A model generated the notes under the pieces. The model did no database searches and was not told the DNA's origin. It saw only the letters and a list, made by a program, of their open reading frames with translations. Of a stretch of 64,000 bases of DNA, positions 44,320 through 52,714 are shown piece by piece (positions within the stretch are counted from its first letter, which is position 1; the number at the start of each line of letters is the position of its first letter). The stretch comes from Symsagittifera roscoffensis (taxonomy: Eukaryota > Xenacoelomorpha > Acoela > Convolutidae). The position numbers and the translations under genes are program-made. The stretch covers positions 22,895,254 through 22,959,253 of the forward strand of contig NC_087065.1 of assembly GCF_963678635.1 (NCBI RefSeq), written 5' to 3'.

Positions 44320-46719
44320 GTGGGCCAAGCGGGAAACACTCACGGCGATTCGGATTGCAGGGATGCACCGCATACAGAGCCTCAGACGAGGTGTGAGGAC
44401 ACTCAGGCGGGACACTCAAGGGATGCTACGGCAATGGCCACAGCATTTGAACCCCTAAACAGGTCTTTGGAGACATTCCTTACAAGGTTATCCAGAACCA
44501 ATGAACGCAGTGAGAAGTCCAGAAGAGTCTTTAAGAAACCAAGATGCTATAAAGATGAATCTGATGGCTGTATTGATACCTGGATAGAGGTAATGAAGCT
44601 GCATTTCGAGGAAGAGGACTTGTCGGAGAGACAGGAATGCAGTGCGCTCACCAGCAACTTGGAAGGGACAGCCCTGAACTGTGTCATGGCCAAGAAGCAA
44701 TATCAACGTGACACGGCTGAGAAAATCTTCGAAATCTTGTTAAACCGTTTCGGATCAGGGGTGCAGGGGCACCAGGCGATGATGCACTTCGAGAAACGGA
44801 GGCAACGAGAAGATGAAACGATAGACAAGTTTCTCGATGATTTGGAAATGCTGAGAAGACGCAGCCAACCGGATGAGTCAAACCGAAGGATGAACCTGGC
44901 CGTAGCCTCAAAATTCATCGATGGTGTGAAGATTGATGAACTTCGTACGATGCTAGCAACGCATTACAGACCACTATCAACCAACGCGCCAACACCAGAG
45001 GAGTTGAGGCTCAAGTCAAAAGAGTATCTTTTGTTGAAACTTCCTTCGAGATCTGGATACTACAAGAACAATTATGGCAATTTTAACAACGGACCAGCAA
45101 ACCAAGGGAACAATTGGTACAAACCGAGGGATGATATGGACAAGAGACGCTCTTGTGCCAATTGCAGTTCAACGGACCATCATGTGTCAGCATGCCCAGC
45201 TTACAAACAAGGCATGAAAGCAATAGGCTTTAGCCTCGAGGACGAAGATGCGTCAGAATTGGACCATGAGGATTTCATGAGAGGAGTAATCGCAAAATTC
45301 GGCCCGAGGTGTTTCTTTTGCAACTTGGAAGGTCATTTTAAATCAGATTGTCCGCAATTCTGGGATGCAGTGGCAGACATAAAGCATCCAAGACATGAAG
45401 AAGCTTTGTCAGGAGTGAAAGCCAGCAAGGCTCGACTTTTGAGTGAAGCAGAGGCACGCAGAAAAGAAAAACCTCAAGAGATGGCGGCAAAGAAAATGCA
45501 AGCGGTAACAGAGGAGACACGTGAGCCGGAATCAGCAACTGCGGCTGATGACTTCAAGATCGATTATAAGGCAGCCGCGAGGGATGCTCTAAATAGAGTG
45601 CAGCAGGAACTGGTGACGAAAGAGATCGAACAAAAAGTGAAACTTGAACTGGAGAATGAGAAACTTCAGGAGCAACTGAATACCTTCGAAGCAACGGAGT
45701 TCGAAGAAACTAAAACACCAAGCAGTTTGAGCATGAAACTAAATGTGATCTCCGGTCAGAGGTTCGGCATGGTGCCGCAAGGAAGCAAGATACAGTCGAT
45801 AACCTCAGTGGCTGGATATCAGGTGATCAGAAATCTGAGTGAACCATCCGAGTTCACTTTGATGCATTTGGACACATATGCAGACTATCTGAGGCAGGTG
45901 GAGCCACGCACCGAGTCGAGAGCCGTGCGGGCACTACTAACGACGGGTGGCCCTCGCATGAAGAAACTTCATGGACGCTACCTAGAGGTCTATGGGCCAT
46001 ATCAAGTGATGCTGAACGTGGATGGAATCAGTATCTACACCGGGACTTATGTAACAACAGATGATGACCAAATGGGGCAGATCTATTTGGGAGAGGAGGA
46101 ACTCAAAGTCCGCAGGATAAGCCATGACGCCATGATGGAACAAGACGCAGTACACATTGGGTATGAAGCAGATGTGACCGCACATCTGCTCGACACCAAC
46201 GGAACAAAAATCGGGGTCACAGGGCTTCTGGACACAGGAGCGGTAGTGAGTGTGATGCCGATAAAAACTTGGGAAAGAATGGGCTTCACGCGGAAAGATC
46301 TAATTCCAACGAAACTCCGACTGGCTGCCGCCAATCGAGGAGCTATCTACGTAGCCGGAAGAACACCAATAACGGTCCTCCACATGGGAGGACGGGATCT
46401 TTGGATGAGCTTCCTGGTGGTAGAGAATCTGGACGACGCCGACCAATTCATCTTGGGCAGAGATTTTGTCAGGAATTTTGACGTGATGATTTACTTGATC
46501 AACGGTCTGATACGGATTAGAAACCCGGACCAAAAGTATGTTAAGAGACCAATTAATAGGAAAATAACAGACGAAAACAAGGTACCAATTTTTTTGGATA
46601 GAAAAGTAAAATTACAACCAGGACAGGCTGTGGTAGCAATTTTTAGAATGAGAAATTTGAATTCGTTAAGTGATAGGAAACAGGTTTGCTTAGTACCGAA
46701 TCCAAATACAGTCCGGTGA
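44320..46719 (+). CDS. Element B Gag (capsid, zinc knuckles) and protease
   Basis: 799 open codons; real homology with A begins about residue 40 (AFEPLNRSLETFLTRLSR). Residues about 75-220: Gag domain (SDGCIDTWIEVM, LTSNLEGTALNC, FEKRRQREDETIDKF). Cys279 and Cys331 start two CX2CX4HX4C knuckles. Residues about 420-470: charged helix. Asp638-Thr-Gly starts the aspartic protease motif LLDTGAVVSVMP, with FILGRDFVRNFD further on. The protease would process Gag-Pol. The frame ends at NPNTVR, stop, by a one-base shift at about 46705; element A is open there. Confidence 0.85.
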   Translation: MGQAGNTHGDSDCRDAPHTEPQTRCEDTQAGHSRDATAMATAFEPLNRSLETFLTRLSRTNERSEKSRRVFKKPRCYKDESDGCIDTWIEVMKLHFEEEDLSERQECSALTSNLEGTALNCVMAKKQYQRDTAEKIFEILLNRFGSGVQGHQAMMHFEKRRQREDETIDKFLDDLEMLRRRSQPDESNRRMNLAVASKFIDGVKIDELRTMLATHYRPLSTNAPTPEELRLKSKEYLLLKLPSRSGYYKNNYGNFNNGPANQGNNWYKPRDDMDKRRSCANCSSTDHHVSACPAYKQGMKAIGFSLEDEDASELDHEDFMRGVIAKFGPRCFFCNLEGHFKSDCPQFWDAVADIKHPRHEEALSGVKASKARLLSEAEARRKEKPQEMAAKKMQAVTEETREPESATAADDFKIDYKAAARDALNRVQQELVTKEIEQKVKLELENEKLQEQLNTFEATEFEETKTPSSLSMKLNVISGQRFGMVPQGSKIQSITSVAGYQVIRNLSEPSEFTLMHLDTYADYLRQVEPRTESRAVRALLTTGGPRMKKLHGRYLEVYGPYQVMLNVDGISIYTGTYVTTDDDQMGQIYLGEEELKVRRISHDAMMEQDAVHIGYEADVTAHLLDTNGTKIGVTGLLDTGAVVSVMPIKTWERMGFTRKDLIPTKLRLAAANRGAIYVAGRTPITVLHMGGRDLWMSFLVVENLDDADQFILGRDFVRNFDVMIYLINGLIRIRNPDQKYVKRPINRKITDENKVPIFLDRKVKLQPGQAVVAIFRMRNLNSLSDRKQVCLVPNPNTVR

Positions 46720-48386
46720 TTTTAGGCCGGAGCTTCTCGGTAACGCGAAACGGACTGTGTGTCAGTGTGTTGTTGAACACACTGGACACCACGGTTTCAA
46801 TCCAGCGTGGACAGAAGCTTGGCTACGCGTTGCCGATGAGGACCGACTATGAGGAGACACAAAACTTGAAGAAATATAGTGTGAAAGACTGTCCTAATCA
46901 TGCCAATAAAGATAAATTTTTAAAGAGGATTAATGAATTAAAATCTATTCATAAAATGTTTTCAATGAAATCCGAAACGGACGACGGCTTATCAAGCTGC
47001 TCGAATTTTCCGGAACGCCCCTCGTCATATGAACTAGAATTTGACAAACCGGTTTTGCCAGAGATAGAACATTTAAAAGGGAAAATAGGTGAGGGAGATT
47101 TCGAAAAATTGCGGGACCTCCTATATCGGAACGCAGATGTATTTTCAAAACATAAGGCGGATATCGGTTGCTGTAATTTCGTCGAACACGAAATTGAACT
47201 AGAAGAGGGCGCCGTTCCCCATAGGGAAGGCGCAAGACGAATGTCGCCACACAAATCAGAAGCGTGCCGAGCGGAAATAGAAATGTTGCTTGAATACGAC
47301 ATGATAGAACCCTCGAAATCGCCATGGGCTTGCGGGGTAGTAATGGCGAAAAAGAAAGGGGGGCAGCTTAGATTTTGTTGCGACTTTCGTTACTTGAACG
47401 CGGTAACGATAAAAGATGCGTACCCGATACCGCGAATAGACGAGAGCCTATCTAAGCTTGGTGATGCCAAGTTCTTCACCACATTGGACTTAGGTTCTGC
47501 CTTCTGGCAGGTCCCTCTGCGGAAGAAGGACAGAGAGAAAACCGGATTCGCGTGCGAATTGGGATTGTACAAGTGGAAGAGGATGCCCTTCGGCTTGTGC
47601 AATGCAACGGCCACTTTTCAAAGACTGATGGCTCAGGCTTTGACGAGAATGACCAAGAAGTACGGGAATCTCGTGATGTGTTACGTGGATGACGTAGTCA
47701 TAGCGACACCGACCCTGGAAGACCACATTGATAGGCTCAATGAGGTCTTTGGATGCATGAAAAGAGCTGGATTGAAGTGCAAACCATCGAAATGTGAAAT
47801 CCTTAAGGATTCGATTAAGTACCTGCGAAGAATGGTGGATATGCATGGTGTGAGGCCGGATCCGGAAACAGTGGAAGCAGTGTTGACATGGAAAGCCCCC
47901 AGAACGGACACACAGCTCCTGAGCTTCCTAGGGTTTGCCAATTACTACCGAGAATTCATAAAAGGATATGCGGACAAGGTGTATCCGATGCAGAAGCTGA
48001 TGCGGAACAAGGGGAAAAAGTTCGAATGGAACGACGAGGCACAGGTTGCTTTCGAGAACATAAAGCGGGAACTGTGCGAAGCGCCAGTGCTGGGCATGCC
48101 TACAGAAAAGGGCATGTATGTTCTCGATACAGACGCATCGGTGGTAGCCATCTCAGGAATCTTGCATCAAGAGCAAGAATGGAACGGAAGAACAGTTCTC
48201 CGTCCCATTGCATACGGAAGCAAGGTCTTGAGTGACACAGAGATGAAAAGCAGAAATGTTTGCAGTAGTCACCTTCGTGGAAAAGTACCGTGCATACTTG
48301 GGGAGCGCTCCCTTCAAGTTACGCGTGGACAACAGAGCGTTATCCTGGTTGAAAACCTACTCGATGGATCAGAGTTATATTGGTAG
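46686..48386 (+). CDS. Element B reverse transcriptase and start of RNase H
   Basis: 566 codons; the first in-frame homology is VILGRSFSVTRNGLCVSVLL. Residues about 170-420: RT with CCDFRYLNAVTIKDAYP, FFTTLDLGSAFWQVPL, PFGLCNATATFQRLM and Tyr333-Val-Asp-Asp, then FANYYREFIKGYADK intact. Residues about 440-520: RNase H start (VLDTDASVVAISGILHQEQE). A deletion of about 13 nt near 48247, relative to A, removes part of KYEAPKAEM and shifts the frame, so residues after SDTEMK are not authentic. Confidence 0.88.
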   Translation: MLSTESKYSPVILGRSFSVTRNGLCVSVLLNTLDTTVSIQRGQKLGYALPMRTDYEETQNLKKYSVKDCPNHANKDKFLKRINELKSIHKMFSMKSETDDGLSSCSNFPERPSSYELEFDKPVLPEIEHLKGKIGEGDFEKLRDLLYRNADVFSKHKADIGCCNFVEHEIELEEGAVPHREGARRMSPHKSEACRAEIEMLLEYDMIEPSKSPWACGVVMAKKKGGQLRFCCDFRYLNAVTIKDAYPIPRIDESLSKLGDAKFFTTLDLGSAFWQVPLRKKDREKTGFACELGLYKWKRMPFGLCNATATFQRLMAQALTRMTKKYGNLVMCYVDDVVIATPTLEDHIDRLNEVFGCMKRAGLKCKPSKCEILKDSIKYLRRMVDMHGVRPDPETVEAVLTWKAPRTDTQLLSFLGFANYYREFIKGYADKVYPMQKLMRNKGKKFEWNDEAQVAFENIKRELCEAPVLGMPTEKGMYVLDTDASVVAISGILHQEQEWNGRTVLRPIAYGSKVLSDTEMKSRNVCSSHLRGKVPCILGERSLQVTRGQQSVILVENLLDGSELYW

Positions 48387-48585
48387 ATGGATAGTAAGAT
48401 TGGATGGCTACCATATGATAATCGAACATAGGATGCGTGATAAACACCAGAATGCTGACAGCCTCAGCAAGAAAACTGAGTTCTATGAGAGATTGGAGCA
48501 GAAGCAGGCCAATCAGGCGGAAATAAAGGAGGGATTCTCGTTTCTGGACAAAGAAACTTATGAAGCGCTTCCCTTAACGAGATGA
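48256..48585 (+). CDS. Element B RNase H, second part
   Basis: Resumes at MFAVVTFVEKYRAYLG, LRVDNRALSWLKTYSMDQSY and KHQNADSLSKKTEFYERLEQ. It ends at TGA 48583-48585, where A has TGG (Trp) in LTRWLD, so the stop is a one-base nonsense change. Confidence 0.85.
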   Translation: MFAVVTFVEKYRAYLGSAPFKLRVDNRALSWLKTYSMDQSYIGRWIVRLDGYHMIIEHRMRDKHQNADSLSKKTEFYERLEQKQANQAEIKEGFSFLDKETYEALPLTR

Positions 48586-50346
48586 TTGGATACGTCTGGA
48601 CATCCAATTCCAGTGCACCCTGAGTTACCTGTAGAGAAAGCAGCCGAGATAAAGATCCTATCCAAGGAGGACCCGGTCCCCTTGGATCTGTTGCTGCGCT
48701 CGAACCTGGTCCAGCAAGAACTCTCTCGCATGAACATCAACAGCTTCTCATTATTGGATAAAACGGTGCAAGTCACACCGCAAGTGATGCGGATGCTGGG
48801 TGGATTGTTAGAAAGTGAAGTGACCAGAGATGACCCCGAGTGGACAGCAGCAGTGGCATCGCTAACAGTCAGTGAGAAGGTGAAGATCATGCCATCCAGA
48901 CGACAGCACGTAGAAAACGAGAGGGATTGTAGGACAATAGTTCAGCAACTAGTATCCTCAATACCCCAAGAGATTTTAACCAGTACTTCTTACGGACAGA
49001 AAGAACAGGGGAATAGCAAGCAAAAGAAAACCGTCACCTTCATGGACCGGGATAAGGAGGGTGAAGAGGTAGAACAAAATCTGCTGCAAGACTATTTGTC
49101 CCGGGAGACGGATGATGAAAAGAACCAGCGATCACAAGATCAACAACTGGGACAAGAAAATTTGTCCGGGGAGTCTGAGATAGACGAGAAAATTCCTGAT
49201 GAGAAACAGGACCTAGAGAACAAGGTTTTGTCCGGAGAGTTCAGATGGATGCGAAGAAGGCACAGACATGATCTGGAGGAGCGTGCAGTCTCCAGCACAA
49301 CCTCCTCGACGGATGATGATTCCCGAAACTCAGGAATGGACACCTATTCAGACAGGAATTCGAGTTTGGGATCAGAACTGTCAGAACTAGCGATACACAC
49401 GCTACTAGTGGAAACTCGGGCAAGGGACCTGGACAGAGAGGTGTACCAGGATCCTGACAGCGATCGCTACCTTATACCAAGCGAAAGAGTCTTTGACAAC
49501 GCAGCGGATGACTTGGAGACAATAGCGGTATCGAAACGCTCGATAAGCCTGCTGACACAGAAAGAGGTAGTCAGGACTGATCTTCAACCGTTTAAACAAG
49601 AAACACAGCCGTTGGCGAAGATTTGGTGCGTTAAAATGGAAGAAGACACACACCAGCCCAACGAGCTGAATAGTCAGATGAGGGTCATGAAGACGTACTT
49701 AAAGGCGAGATACAGACTCTCGGACCTTCTAAGGGCGCAGAGAAATAATCGCATGACAAGCAACCTGAAAAGGTGGATCGAGAATGGTTCGCCGGATAAA
49801 GGGGACCTCGAGGAAGATAGTTATCATATCGTGAGACAGTACTTCATGCAGAAGGAAGGGAGGTTATATTTGAACAAAGACGGGATTGCGGCTTGCAAAA
49901 GAAGGGAGGAAGACAGAGTCCTATACAAGTATAATGCGATAGTGTTACCGCAACTGTATCAGACAGAACTATTATTCAGGTCACATGATCAGATGGGCCA
50001 TCAGGGGATCGACAAAGTGTACCAGAGGATCCTGAAGCGCTTTAAGTGGCCTGGAATGAAAAAGGCATGCGAGAAGTGGGTAACAGCATGTCTGTCATGC
50101 CAACAGGTCAAGGATCCAAGGAAGTTGCGATTTCCTTCACAATCGATCGAGTCGTCTGAATTCAACGAGGTGGTGCAAATAGATCACCAAAAGATATGCA
50201 TGACAGACAATGGTTATAATCAGGTGCTGGTCATGATAGATCATTTTACGAAGTATGCAGAGGCCGTGCCCTGCATAACAGCCTCGGCGGAAGAGACATG
50301 CGACCACCTGATCAACACGTGGATACAAGACATGGTTGTCCGATGA
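48586..50346 (+). CDS. Element B long Pol spacer and integrase zinc domain/first core Asp
   Basis: Same frame as the previous piece. Residues 1-360 have no domain I recognise: a helical part (IPQEILTSTSYGQKEQG), then an acidic, Ser-rich part with QENLSGESE and NKVLSGEFRWM, then a conserved basic part (KTYLKARYRLSDLLRAQRNN). Residues about 455-520: integrase HHCC domain (HDQMGHQGIDKVYQR... CLSCQQVK). It then enters the core, VVQIDHQKICMTD (first catalytic Asp), to a frameshift near 50325. The spacer is far longer than in ordinary Ty3/Gypsy Pol, and element A has it too. Confidence 0.82.
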   Translation: MDTSGHPIPVHPELPVEKAAEIKILSKEDPVPLDLLLRSNLVQQELSRMNINSFSLLDKTVQVTPQVMRMLGGLLESEVTRDDPEWTAAVASLTVSEKVKIMPSRRQHVENERDCRTIVQQLVSSIPQEILTSTSYGQKEQGNSKQKKTVTFMDRDKEGEEVEQNLLQDYLSRETDDEKNQRSQDQQLGQENLSGESEIDEKIPDEKQDLENKVLSGEFRWMRRRHRHDLEERAVSSTTSSTDDDSRNSGMDTYSDRNSSLGSELSELAIHTLLVETRARDLDREVYQDPDSDRYLIPSERVFDNAADDLETIAVSKRSISLLTQKEVVRTDLQPFKQETQPLAKIWCVKMEEDTHQPNELNSQMRVMKTYLKARYRLSDLLRAQRNNRMTSNLKRWIENGSPDKGDLEEDSYHIVRQYFMQKEGRLYLNKDGIAACKRREEDRVLYKYNAIVLPQLYQTELLFRSHDQMGHQGIDKVYQRILKRFKWPGMKKACEKWVTACLSCQQVKDPRKLRFPSQSIESSEFNEVVQIDHQKICMTDNGYNQVLVMIDHFTKYAEAVPCITASAEETCDHLINTWIQDMVVR

Positions 50347-52337
50347 TGTTTCAATCGGATAATGGAACAGCTTTCGTAGGAGAGCTTACGAAAGAGCTTA
50401 TGAGACGCTCACAGGTCGATCAGGCTCACTCCACGACATACCACTCTCAGACGAATGGCTTAGTGGAAAGACAGAATAGGACGTTAGTGTCGATGCTGAG
50501 AGTATATTGTTCCAAGTACATGACCGATTGGTACAGATACCTTCCACAGGTGATTGGAGCATATAACAGCACGCAACACTCCACCACCGGAGTCAGTCCA
50601 CACATGATGCTAACTGGACACGATAAATCTTTACCCTTAACCTTCTTCTACCCAGAGTATGAGGGAAAGAAAACGTCCCCACAGGTCTACGTGAGGGATG
50701 TGATCAGACGCCAACAGGAGTTGAACGATTTGTGTAGACGAAATACTCAGCAGGCACAGGCAAGGCAGAGGAAAAGATTCGACAAGAAAGCAGCTGGTGC
50801 AAAGGCTTACTCGGTGGGAGACTACGTATGGGTATTCCAGAACGTTATACCACCGAAAGGGACGAAAAAACTCCTAAAAAAGTGGAGGGGACCCTTCATG
50901 ATTACAAAGGTGCACCAGGAGGGACGCTTTTATAGACTGAGTACTGGCCGAGCCGCCCACTACGAGAACATCAAGCCACACAATCCATCGACAAAAGACT
51001 GGTGTATACCTGCAGACACGGAAGAAGGGGATTATCTAATGATGAATCCTGCTTGTGAGGTCAATGAAAAGGGCACCAGGGAGAAGAACGATGGAAACGA
51101 AGTCGTAGAGGAAGGTACGGATACACCGCTGGACCTGGATCCAAACGAGCAGATCGAAGCGGACGATGAAACCTTACCCTACGCAGAGGAAGATTGGCAG
51201 GATCCCGAACAGATAGAGGTTCCCAAGAACTTGGAACCGGATCTTCCGTACACGATACAGACTCGTCAGAAGGACGGGACGAGACCAAGAAAGAAATACA
51301 ATCCTTACGGTGACGACTTTTTAGTGGATAGGATAGATCTGAAGAAGATAGTGGAGGAAGTAGTGGGTCTAGAGGAAATAACTGTGTCACAAGACATTGA
51401 CATAGTCGATGATCACGACGATGAGTGGGTTGACGACTGGTCAAAACCCGAGGTAGAATTCGACGACGAGCAACAGCAGTCATACGAACAAGACTTGACG
51501 AACCTGCGTGTCTTAGAGTGGCTGAATGAAAAGACCTCGGATCCTGAGGAGACCAGTGTCACGATTCAAGACGTAGATCGTGAAAGCATGAAATACATCA
51601 AGACCGAACGAGATGATCCTTCCTGGGCTGCCCAGGAAGGACGACTACTCATTCCGGCTTCTAACCTCGACTTGATACCCGGTATGCGATCGACGGGGAC
51701 GTCGATGGATATTTTTGTCCGGGGAGTGGGGGTAGGACTTACCCACAATGAAAACTTGATAATAAAAAAATTAAGAATAGCAAGAGAAACAGGAGACTTA
51801 GAAGCAAAACAAGGCGAAGAACCTAAGAAACGTGACATAGGCAGGGTAGTTGAGTCATATTTAAACTTACCAAATGAATATTCAAGTAACATAATACTAA
51901 CAGACAGTGATTTCATACTCACAAACAGAACATTTGCGATAGCAATCACAGCAGACATGAGTTTTAGGACAGCGCTAGCGGCAGATTTTAAGAGAGAATA
52001 CAAAAACGTGGAATTCCTTTGGAAGCAAAGACCAGGGATAGGGGGTGTAGCAGCCTTACCTCCGGCGGCGTCGCAGATACCGGGAAAATACTTATGCTTC
52101 TTGGTAACGAGGGCGACGGAGAAGCAGCACGTGGACCCAGAGAAACTAGTCTTGTCCTTGACGAGGCTGAGGGACTTCCTTGTGGAAATGGACGTGAAGG
52201 AGCTCTCGCTTCCAGTGTACGATCCAAACAGAGGAAGACTGCATCCTCGGGAATTGTACGCGCTTGTACACGTGATATTCTCTGATACGAACATACAAGT
52301 ATATCTACATAAGAAATATTACTTAAGTATAGGCTGA
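50298..52337 (+). CDS. Element B integrase core and GPY/F, acidic linker, macro-like domain
   Basis: 679 codons, unbroken. Asp21 (FQSDNGTAF) and Glu57 (GLVERQN) complete the D,D-35-E triad begun upstream. Residues about 155-225: GPY/F module (YVWVFQNVIPPKGTK, KKWRGPFMITKV). Residues about 250-470: strongly acidic linker. Residues about 475-500: MDIFVRGVGVGLTHNENLII, nearly identical in A. Residues about 530-679: macro-like domain (LTDSDFILTNRTFAIAITAD, ALAADFKREYKNVEFLWKQR, GKYLCFLVTRATEK, LPVYDPNRGRLHPRELYALV). The resemblance is to OARD1/TARG1-type macro domains, but the Lys and Asp used there for catalysis seem replaced (VTR; PNRG). Confidence 0.8.
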   Translation: MRPPDQHVDTRHGCPMMFQSDNGTAFVGELTKELMRRSQVDQAHSTTYHSQTNGLVERQNRTLVSMLRVYCSKYMTDWYRYLPQVIGAYNSTQHSTTGVSPHMMLTGHDKSLPLTFFYPEYEGKKTSPQVYVRDVIRRQQELNDLCRRNTQQAQARQRKRFDKKAAGAKAYSVGDYVWVFQNVIPPKGTKKLLKKWRGPFMITKVHQEGRFYRLSTGRAAHYENIKPHNPSTKDWCIPADTEEGDYLMMNPACEVNEKGTREKNDGNEVVEEGTDTPLDLDPNEQIEADDETLPYAEEDWQDPEQIEVPKNLEPDLPYTIQTRQKDGTRPRKKYNPYGDDFLVDRIDLKKIVEEVVGLEEITVSQDIDIVDDHDDEWVDDWSKPEVEFDDEQQQSYEQDLTNLRVLEWLNEKTSDPEETSVTIQDVDRESMKYIKTERDDPSWAAQEGRLLIPASNLDLIPGMRSTGTSMDIFVRGVGVGLTHNENLIIKKLRIARETGDLEAKQGEEPKKRDIGRVVESYLNLPNEYSSNIILTDSDFILTNRTFAIAITADMSFRTALAADFKREYKNVEFLWKQRPGIGGVAALPPAASQIPGKYLCFLVTRATEKQHVDPEKLVLSLTRLRDFLVEMDVKELSLPVYDPNRGRLHPRELYALVHVIFSDTNIQVYLHKKYYLSIG

Positions 52338-52714
52338 GTGACGTGCGAGAGGGTGTTAGGACAAAGACTAAGTTGTATGTTATGTTATGTTATGTGTTAG
52401 GTTATTAAGATCATGGATAAATAGGGGTTAGTGACCATGAACAACTAAATGACGATTTTAGGAATGGATCCAAAGTTTGGACTGTCCAATCTTAGGTCGA
52501 ATTCCAAAATTTTAGAGACCGATTGATTTTAATAAATTTTAGGATAAATATCTTTTTATCTAAACTGTTTTTAAGCAAATTTTAACGATATATGTTAAGG
52601 TGAAACTGACAAGTGTGATATTTGTGACTTCTTTTCTAGATCCTGATTGATCGTTTAATTACTCACTTGAGTCAAATCTTGGAATCAAAACCGAATCGAA
52701 CTTGAAAGAATAGA
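52338..52714 (+). other. Element B inter-ORF region
   Basis: There is no gene. Four TTATG units lie near 52378-52400. An acceptor-like CTTCTTTTCTAG ends at 52639, 75 nt before the ATG of the second ORF. Confidence 0.5.
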
